Source: Zeus faber (taxonomy: Eukaryota; Chordata; Actinopteri; Zeiformes; Zeidae). From it: 64,000 bases of DNA. The stretch covers positions 3,758,848 to 3,822,847 of the forward strand of contig OY482864.1 in NCBI GenBank assembly GCA_960531495.1, written 5' to 3'. The notes beneath the pieces were generated by a model. The model was not told the origin of the DNA, made no database searches, and was given only the letters and a program-made list of their open reading frames with translations. Positions within the stretch are counted from its first letter, which is position 1, and each line of letters begins with the position of its first letter. The position numbers and the translations under genes were made by a program. Shown one piece after another: positions 55,591-64,000 of this stretch.

Positions 55591-57234
55591 TGGGGAATAT
55601 ATTTTGAGCACCACAAGTCTCGTTTGTGGTGGCGTTTAAGTTTCTGCAGCTAAATTACTTCATCAGTTATTTACACCATAGCCATAACGAAGCTAATCAC
55701 ATCGTATGCGAGCTCCTACTGCTAACTATATACTGTATACAAATTAGTCTTATTGCGATATATCCCCCTTGAAATGCATCATCTCGTAAAGTTACCGAAC
55801 ATCAAGAGTCAAGAGGTTTATTTGTCATGTTTACCAACTAGAGATGCACCGATTGCAATTTTCTTGGCCAATTCATATTCCTTTTTAAAGGTCTGACCTG
55901 CCGATTCCGATTTCCGATGTGCTGTACATCAAAGACAAATATTGCATGATATGATCACACTCATGTGATAGGACAGCTGCACATCAGGACTAAAACTGCA
56001 ATTTTCAGTTACCACAATAGTGAGATTGCTGATGTGAGTTTATTATTGTTCATTATTCACTATGGAACAATAATAGAACATGAAACATGTCCCTGAGTTC
56101 CAATAAAATAAAACATGGAACGGTCACTGAGTTCCATTGAAATAAAATATGGGACTGTCACCAAGTTTCAGTAAAATGCAACATGTCACTCTCACTGAGT
56201 TTTAGTAGGACACAACATACTGTATAACCAACATGGAAACTGACTTTACGATCAGACCCTGAATCAAGGAGGAGAATGCAGAAAAAATGGCATTACAACC
56301 TAAAAGTTAAAGTTTGTGTCATGATAAGTTACTGCAATGTTTTCTAATCGAAACAACTTATCAAGTCGCTTCAACAACATATTAGAAATGTATCTTGTTT
56401 AAACCACTTTGTGTATTGACTGAAAATGAGTAGTTTTAACAATTGCCACAGAACTTGCGTTCTCCGGGTGAAAATCAGGCTGTTCACCTATATGAAACAT
56501 GCAGGATTTTTAGCAGATCAGGCTGACATGAACTGCTTTTGATGATCGACTGCATAGTCGGTAGATGATTTGAGGCACAGAAAGAGCCCTCAGACCACGT
56601 CAAAGAAGAATTCTACCACTGAACATCTGATGCGTGTTGGTCAAAGTCAAAGTCGAAATGCATTCAGTACATTAGATGATCACCAAAAAAAACAAAGAAA
56701 TGTAGAAACCGTTGATAACACAATAAAGTAGTATAAGGTTACACTGCTTTATATAGTGTTGATGAAAGATACGGACACAATGAAAATAATAGTACTCACT
56801 TTTTCCGAGTCTCGTATCGGCCGGTTGTGCCTAGACTCTGGAAAGAAGAGAGAGAGAGAGCAACATGGGGGTGATTAATCTCTGTCCACAGACAAATGTA
56901 ACCATTTCCATTTTCCGATTCAATTAAAAACTCTGCTTTTGGGTGTCACCAGATCAAATCTATCAGTGCGCTGTGATCGTTACACTGAAGACGTAGCCAT
57001 GGGTAGAATTTGTGCAACAGCAAGTTAATTTAGCCCAGTGCCTGCCGGTTACAAACCGATGTTTGGTTCCATTTCGGACTTCAATCCATAAATGGGCGAG
57101 CAACAACTCGACAAAAGCAAGGTAGTGTGCAAGCATTGTAAAGTATTAAAATTCTGTGGTGACAAGATGGAGGTAGCTTTCATTTACAAGGATGTGCATA
57201 AAACAGAAACCACCTGCGTCCAAATCACTAATAC
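55591..57234. other. AT-rich sequence with DNA-transposon scraps
   Basis: ACTAGAGATGCACCGATTGC (about 55840) looks like the end of a hAT-type element whose other end was not found. A local repeat of GAACATGTCACTGAGTTCCA-type units lies at 56085-56215. A GA run is at 56848-56860. No genes. Confidence 0.4.
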
Positions 57235-57570
57235 CCCTTTCCCACTGCAGAAAAATCCCGTAGCACCTGCTAACATCCAGCATTTGTTATCAGTTGGAAA
57301 GGAAAAACCCGGATCTGAGTCCCGGATCACATGACCCTGCAATAGGCACGGGTTTTAATCGGTTCCACCTCCGACAGGCTCTGATGTAAACAGGACACCC
57401 AGGTTGACCCGCTCATTTTGGCCCCTTTACCTGCGCGATGTGACGCGTGTTGAAATTCCGGACACTGAGCAAAAATATACAGGAATATCCGTGTATCATT
57501 CCATCATTTAATTTCCCATTTAGAATCCAAAATCAAAAGTTATTCACTTTTTTTTTTCGGCATTAGGGAC
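57235..57570. repeat. MITE-like repeat, copy 2
   Basis: It is homologous to 11921-12235: CCCCTTTCCCACTGCAG, GCACCTGCTAACATCCAGCA, ACAGGAATATCCGTGTATCA and AGAATCCAAAATCAAAAG. It also contains CAGGCTCTGATGTAAACAGG. No ORF. Confidence 0.6.
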
Positions 57571-60555
57571 CGGGAAATGTTGTGATTGTGGGGATCGCAC
57601 CGTGGGGAGCACGGCGGAGAACCCCCACACTCCCCGCAAGGCTGTGAGCCACTCCAGCATCGCCGTAAGCCTCCCGGCACTCGCGCACCAGCATCATGGA
57701 GTATCCGTGCGCGTGTGCACTGCCCATGCTCCATGCTGCTCTACTGTAGTGTTGGCTCGTTCATGAACGATCCGATTCTATTGAACTACTCAAAATACTT
57801 TTTTTCAAGTTTTAAGAAGAAGAAGAAGATAGTTTTATGTCGTTGTTTGTTTAAGTTGCTGTCTCCTCTTCTGTTTTGTTCACAATCACACTGGAACCAT
57901 GACATGGCCCTTTTCCGACTTGTTCACGACGCTAAACGTGACGCACCAGAAAAAAAAGGCATTTCTCCTTGCAATGGGAAGGTGTCAATCGCCTATTTCT
58001 AGCAGGTTAGCGGGCAACCCGCTAATTTTGGAGTGAAAAGTGTGCCCTTGTGCACAAAGCACAGATACACAGACTTTTAAAAGGCCGTTGTTTGAATAGA
58101 GGAGAAATTGTTATTAAATTGATTTTTTAAATGTTTTAATATTTTAAAAAAAAATTCACACTCTCTTCACATAACTTTAACTGTATTGCTTGCAGAAAGC
58201 TTAAAGGTTTGATTATTTCCAAACTCCGTCATACACTGAGCCACACTGATCCAAATTAAATTCTAACATCAATAATAATTAAAAAAAACTCTAAACAGAG
58301 AAAAACAAATTCAATAAAATTATTGATATTTCTGCTGTGACCCCTTACACCCGCTCCTACTCTGCGATCTCGAGTAGCCACGATTGGACGATATGAAAAT
58401 AGAAACGATTGCCCAACCCATAAATATTCTATACTGTGTATATATACATTATTCATTGTAATTGTTACCTGTTAACTGTATGTTTTGTATGTCAATAAAT
58501 TATTATAATTGTCCAAATCCCTGTTGGTTTTAAATTTGGCAATCAGGCAAGTAAAACCTCTTAAAAAGTTTAATGTCAAGCCCTGTACTGTACCGATCAT
58601 GGTCCGTTGTGCAAAACAACGCAAATTACGGGAGCACGACATGAAAACCTTAGCCAACATAGAGGCAGCTAACTAGTAAGTGGTATTGTAGTGACAGTTG
58701 CTTAAAATTTCTTATAATAAAACACAGCTAACCAGATATGACAGATCGCCCAATTTTAGTATGCGATTAATCAAAGAATCAGAAGTCAGAAATTGCCCTC
58801 CACGATTTACCTAAAGATCCGGAGATTCAATATAAATCGTTTGATTTTATCTATAAAGATTCCCATTAATATGCCATGTCTCATTAGCATTTTCACTAAC
58901 CCATACATTTTCTATGAAGGTAGAGGTGTGGAGATGCCATGTACTGTAGTTGGTCATTCACAGTGGAAAAAAAACATTAGAAAATTATTAGAAGAAATTA
59001 ATATTTACCATATTGACATTTTGAACACATAGCTGGAAGGAGTTTTTAAAGTTGTCTGTGTGTATATGGGCAAAGCATCAAGAATTCACGGATAAACACA
59101 CTATATCGGCTTTGCACCCCCACTCATTATGTTGACTGTGCCTGGTCAGGGCTTAACTAGAGGAGGGCAAGGATGCACTGTTCCTTCCTATTCAATAAGC
59201 TACAGCACAGCACTGAAAGCAAAGCAATCCGTTCCAACAAATGCAATAAAATCAAATATGTACATGTAAAATAATTCTAAATGAATTTTTAACTCATGTA
59301 CAGTCAATTGAGTGAGAGTGGGGATATTGCTATCAAGGTGAGTTTTCAATATATCCATTCATCACTTCAATATAGGTAAACACATGGAAATATATATACA
59401 TAGCAGGTATCACAAGCCCCTCAGAACGCCTCCCCACAAATATTTATCGAGCAATTTATATTATAATTGATTGGCAACCGATTGTGTGGTTGTTTTATTT
59501 AAGTTGTTATTCGCTTCACTGGGCAACTTGTTGTTTCAGTTTGTGAAATATCCTTTTTTTAAGTGTAGCGTCTATTGGATACAATGTTTGACAGCGTGAA
59601 CCGAAGGGCTGTAGCCAACACTCGAGTGATCTGTCTGACTCGTAAAGGACGTGGCGCAATGCAGTAGGGGGGTGAGATAAAAATGTTCAGTCTCCCTGAC
59701 AACTGACCAGATCAAACGCTATGTGGTGAAATTATTGTGTTTGCAGATGAACGTTCGCTTTCGCGCTCCAAGGTCTCCGCCTCCGCTTCACCTTGAGAAA
59801 CCCAAGTAGAAATCCTACGAGTGTGCGAGCAATGAAAAATAAACCACTAGACACAAACAGTATACTCATATCCACATGGCACACTTGCACCCATAGTCGT
59901 GTGTGCTGTAACACCAAGTAGAATGTGTAATGGCTCGTTTTCAATTAAGACAACAACTTTGTTTGTTTTTCTGGCCGAGTTCAATTAACTTTGTTTTTTC
60001 CATGATGTGTATGTGCTCATTCTAGTGTCAAAGGCTTGCCTATATCCATAGCGACCGTCTTTGCACTGTTTGAAGATTAGTGCACATGAAATGCAGAAAA
60101 ATTGTTGTTGGCTCGACTGTCCGATCCTGGGTTCCTCAGTATACGAGCGTCAATCAAACCGCTAAAGAAAATACTACATGTATATTTCAATTCAACTGTA
60201 CAGGAGACCTTTTACAGTTTAGGGGGAAAATGCTCTTTATTTGAACAATTACTATTTGATAAGGATTAGTTGATTCAACTAAAAACATTTTTTATGTGCT
60301 GAAGGCAAGATAAACAAATGTAGCTTAAATGTAGCATAAATTCGGGAGTCACGACCAGATGTTATCTGACAACCAGCTGTCCGATGGCATGTACCAATCA
60401 CAACTCTTCCACTCGACAAGGCAGACCAATTATATCCGCTCCCGCAACCCTGCTGGCCAAGTTCTGAATCTTCCCAACTCTACCTCAGCCTCCACCTACA
60501 GCATCAGAAGATTACACTGATAACACTGAATCTGTGTTAATGCTGGCTCCGTTCT
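57571..60555. other. Mostly unique sequence, no gene recognised
   Basis: About 57600-57720 is GC-rich without domains. GTTGGCTCGTTCATGAACGA (about 57753) has a short palindrome. The frame 58793-59032 (plus) has no motif. 59100-60550 shows nothing recognisable. Confidence 0.4.
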
Positions 60556-60779
60556 GTGACCCCTAGGGTTTTTGCAGTATTCCCTGCACAGTATGGGCAG
60601 GCTTGCCTAATGCTACCAGGGAGCAAAAATTACAACGGACAAGTCCACGCATATCATATTGATGTTGGATTGGGAAACAATAAATTGCTTAAACCTAACA
60701 AAGAGTTCTTGACTAAAATAGAAAAGAAAAGGAAGGTGCGGATTGCATGGTCAGGTCTAGGATGGATGCAATTTTAGGG

Positions 60780-61895
60780 TCGGGTGGTCGGGGTTTCCTG
60801 CGCCATGCAAACTTGGCTATGTGGACGGGCGCTGGGGGCTTGTGGCCAGGTGGGGCATCTAGCTGGTTGCAGTATGGCATTGGTGGACACGGGGGCCCCG
60901 CCGTCTCACCTGCAAGCGGGCGGTTCTACCGGGGTCTCAGTCTGTCAGCATGGGACCTGGCTCCGGGCCTGGTCTGTGCCTGGTGCCCACGGCCTGTGTT
61001 CTGCGCTTGCAGTTGCGTCTTATGCCTGCAAGTGGGAGTGGAATGTATGTGTGCGCTTCAGGTGTGGGGTGGTTTATGCTCCTGCGAATGCTATGCGTGG
61101 TGTTGCTCCACAGGCTCCCGGCTTCTCTGGGGGCTGGGTGTGTTCTGTGTTCTGTGGCTGGCAATCATGCTCGGAGCTTTCCTGCTGTCGGAGAGTGTCT
61201 ATACGGCTGCGGGAGTCAGGGGTGGCTGCGAGATCTTTGCGGTGCTCAGAGGTGCTACAATATAATTTTGCCCTCCTACACCAGAACTAATTGTCCAATG
61301 CACGCTCGCACGCACGCACGCACACACAACCAGCACCTACACACACACCATCCCCAAACACCCTCCTAATTACATCCTTCTCCTTTTCTCCCTCCTTTAC
61401 TGCCATAGCTATCACAGGAAGAGGTCTTGTGCCAAATTGCTGTTCCAATTTACCTGGATTTAATTAATTATGTTTTGTCAATACATTTTGTCATCTGATG
61501 TTTCTATGTTAATGTTTTTCCAGGTACATGTTGTTTGTTTCTATGTTTATTTGTCTCACCCGTGGTGATTCTACCCACCTTGGAGAAGTAATGATGATTA
61601 GTTGTTTGTAGACCAAAACATGATGAGATCATTCTTCAAAGAGGGGGATTTGTGGAGGTCTGGTGTAAGAAAAAGCTGTGCTCTTGTCATCCCGTAGGTC
61701 ATCCACAGAACAGAGTTATTGCTAGCAGTTCTTGATGATTAAAGAATGAATAAAGATTGACATTCCAGGTTGAGAAGTTGAACTCCATTTGCAGAATAAC
61801 TCTGTCCTAGATGCAATGGCATAAAGATAATCTGTGTTGTATGCCAAGCACGCTGAAAGCACAGGTCTAAAATAAATAAATAAATAAATAAATGA
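60780..61895 (+). repeat. L1-type LINE 3' region, copy 3 with (TAAA)n tail
   Basis: It shares the GC-rich start and GCCTGCAAGTGGGAGTGGAA, TTACTGCCATAGCTATCACA, GGAAGAGGTCTTGTGCC, AATACATTTTGTCATCTGAT and AGGTTGAGAAGTTGAACTCC with copies 1 and 2. It ends CACAGGTCTAAAATAAATAA then (ATAA)n at 61868-61892, a LINE-type 3' tail. A frame at 60556-60777 upstream is unassigned. Confidence 0.7.
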
Positions 61896-62935
61896 AATAG
61901 GAAAGATGAACACACGCCAAAAGTAAGATAGCTCTACTCAGCTCTGTTTTCCATGCTCTATGTTGTTTTGCTGTAGTAATCTCTATTGCTGTTTTTGCTT
62001 TGGAACATGGCGACAGCAGCTGGAAGTGCCTGCAGTGTGGAGTATTCCTACTGAAGGAAGATACTTTGCCCCCCACCAGCCTTCAGATGAGGCCATTAGT
62101 CAACCAATAGGCCGGCGCAGGAGGAAATCAGTTGAATGCACACTGCCTGCCTGCAAGCACCACTGATACTGTTAGACACACCAACAGCGGATCATCACTG
62201 TCTAGCGCACCCATACAGGAAAAATCCAGAGATTTAATGGTTTTGTCGCTCTGCAGTGATTGGACAAAAGCTTGCACTGTGTCCTGTCAAGACATAGGCA
62301 ATATACTACGATCATGCTGCAGTGGAGAGGCAAAAAAGGCTATTGACATCTGTTTTCCAATGTAAAAAATCATCTCAAATATTACAAATGACTTAAGGGA
62401 TAGGGTATTTTTCAAGCCAGGCCTTATTAAAAAGTTGGTTCCCATCATTTATAGCTGTTGTGAGCTGGTCAATATGATCGATATCTCACCATTTGGGTTT
62501 GTTTGCGGCCATTTTGCCAAGTTGTATCAATCGGAATTAGGTACATGAAAACATGTTGATAGTTTTATGTGAATTTGTGTGTAGGTGTGTGGGTGTGATT
62601 TTGTTTGTCTGTCTGCGAGAGCGCCAGCATTTTTATTTTCTGGGAGAAAAGGTAAGAGGTAGAGCTTTTGAGCATCAGTCCTGCGGCACTCTGCAGTTCT
62701 AGGGAGCTGAATGACAGCCTGCAGTAGACAATATATTCCGCTGCTTCCGTTCACTCTCTGAAAAAAGATATTGAAAAATGCATGATTCAAGTAAATCCTT
62801 TAATATTGAGTTTATTTTTTTTCATTCTAAGATCATGCACAGTAGCATGACCCCTCTGTTATTCTGTAACTTCTAAACATTCCCATTTCCTGTCTTTATT
62901 GTTTTATAACAATGATAGTTAAGGAAGTGGCACAT
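61896..62935. other. Unique sequence; TIR-family fragment and doubtful exon-like stretch
   Basis: About 62405-62475 (TATTTTTCAAGCCAGGCC, GTTGGTTCCCATCATTTATA) is a fragment of the 22871-23305 family. On the minus strand at about 62762 there is a strong acceptor-like CAATATCTTTTTTCAG followed by an open stretch (RVNGSSGIYCLLQAVIQLPR), but no suitable donor; see rejected items. Confidence 0.35.
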
Positions 62936-63039
62936 TTCAGATCTATCACTTTTCAAACCTATAAAAAGTGCATTCTGGGAATTGGTGTTTTCTGGGAGCA
63001 CCCCACCGCCCGTTGCCTCGCACTGTAAATGAGTGCTTC

Positions 63040-63740
63040 TGCCACCCTCTTCTCATAATCCATAACAACACAGAGATAATAGCCGTTTCTCAATACCAAG
63101 TATGCGAAGTCCAGACTTGCAGACTTGGTAGTTCAGACTTGGCAAGTTCGACTCGGGAGTACAGACTCCCGGGGACGGGAGGACGCAGGGCGGTCATTAT
63201 GCGAAATGCATTCTGGGATACTTGGCTGTCCCAAATCCACACAAGTCATCACCGATGCATCCTCGATAAAATGGGCGGAACAAGTCCACATCCGGGCATT
63301 TGGACTGGACTTGGCTTGATGCGTACTTTGAATTGGAACAGTACTTGGGCTGCGACTGATGACGTTTCACAAGTCCACAAGAACACAAGTACAGACAAGA
63401 ACGCAGACCGAGAAAGGGCCAATATGTTTTCACAGAGAAATGAAATTTCTTGCTTCTGGTGTTAATCTGTTTTTTTCCTAACATTATTACGGAAGTGACG
63501 TCAGGTCTTCTTCGTTTCCTCTGATGTGTTGCGGCTCAACATTTTTTATAACCATGCAAAAACCCGGTGTAGTCCAGGTTAATTGATAACATTATTTTAT
63601 CAAAATGGTTTAACATTCAGACTTAACATCACACAGAATATCGAAGGATTATCTTGATCTGCGTGTGTGCCTTCAAGGAACTGTAAATCATCATTTGTGC
63701 TGTTGTTCCAAGTTCAACAATTGGTAAGTAACTCAAAAAA
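63040..63740. repeat. GTGACCCACC-family interior, copy C, interrupted
   Basis: CACCCTCTTCTCATAATCCA (63041-63060) parallels 16310-16330. AGTGACGTCAGGTCTTCTTC (63495) parallels AGTGACGTCAGCATTTCTTC (16386). Further pairs are CAAAATGGTTTAACATTCAG, TCACACAGAATATCG and CTTCAAGGAACTGTAAATC. A ~340-bp MITE-like block separates the first match from the rest. The terminal repeats of this copy were not found. Confidence 0.65.
63084..63425. mobile_element. MITE-like insertion with GCCxTTTCTC ends
   Basis: The left end GCCGTTTCTCAATACCAAG and the reverse complement of the right end, GGCCCTTTCTCGGTCTGCG, share TTTCTC-type inverted termini. The interior repeats AAGTCCACA/ACTTGGC-type words (AAGTCCAGACTTGCAGACTT). 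It interrupts copy C of the GTGACCCACC family. There is no ORF of its own; the 165-codon frame over it has no domain. Confidence 0.5.
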
Positions 63741-64000
63741 CTATAAATAAAAAAAACTGAGAGATTGAAAATTTGTTTTTTGAAACTTTTATTCATCATT
63801 GATCGGAAAACAGGCATTTGCCTTTTGGCAATGACGCTGTGTTGCGTTTTGTTTATGGGAGGGGTTTCAAACGAAACTCTGGAACAATAGGCAGTGAAAC
63901 CAAAGATGCAAATCGATAACCACGCCCACACAAAGCGCCCCAGACCAAACGCAGAGACGAAAACAACCTAACTTGGTGATTAACTATAAGTATTTAGTGA

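Noticed and set aside
62527..62790. Minus-strand stretch after a good acceptor-like TTTTTTCAG (RVNGSSGIYCLLQAVIQLPR), considered as an upstream ankfn1 exon
   Set aside because: No convincing GT donor on the minus strand and no phase-2 end as required by the next exon; the GGTAAGAGG word is on the opposite strand.

Overview
This is a stretch of vertebrate nuclear DNA, almost certainly from a ray-finned (teleost) fish. The protein-coding signal consists of short exons with GT-AG boundaries separated by kilobases. The rest is a dense mix of teleost-type mobile elements (L2-, L1- and Rex/CR1-like LINEs, Gypsy-like LTR elements, hAT, Tc1/mariner, pogo/Tigger and TTAA-target elements, a tRNA-SINE) and long (CA)n, (GA)n and (TA)n microsatellites. 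No bacterial-type genes, operons, CRISPR arrays or rRNA genes are visible. Family names come from recognising protein motifs and repeat ends by eye; no database search was run.

Host gene. Three exons on the minus strand, 32481-32606, 16934-17132 and 10240-10450, have canonical splice sites and codon phases that fit each other (phase 2 to 2, then 0 to 0). The joined peptide has a basic linker followed by an ankyrin-repeat segment. It looks like the Ankfn1 family (ankyrin repeat plus fibronectin type III; the vertebrate relative of Drosophila wide awake/banderuola). Both ends of the gene lie outside the window, so nearly everything from about 1 to at least 32.6 kb is intron.

Region by region. 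0.5-2.7 kb: a dead Tc1 transposase and an L1-type 3' UTR copy ending in a long CA tract. 3.7-9.4 kb: a decayed Gypsy pol interrupted by MITEs, then a pogo/Tigger deletion derivative. 10.2-17.1 kb: two ankfn1 exons with several MITEs between them. 20-23.3 kb: three small terminal-inverted-repeat elements. 24.47-31.96 kb: a 7.5 kb hAT element with a perfect 8-bp target duplication, containing a 4 kb LINE that itself contains an L2 fragment. 32-34 kb: the third exon among microsatellites. 34-43 kb: mostly unique sequence with possible conserved noncoding blocks, LTR fragments, a solo LTR with a 5-bp target duplication, and an Angel-like foldback. 43.3-46.7 kb: an LTR element inside a hAT element inside a third element. 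46.8-55.6 kb: a SINE with an L2 tail, an internally deleted L1, a nearly intact L2 reverse transcriptase and a second Gypsy element with both LTRs. 55.6-64 kb: MITE fragments, a third L1 3' UTR copy and a further copy of the 15.5 kb element.

No clearly novel biological system was found. The most informative points are the phase-matched exons, the splice acceptor built on a (CT)n microsatellite, the dated nests of transposons, and an uncharacterised transposon family (15.5, 48.3 and 63.5 kb) with an unassigned 165-codon ORF.
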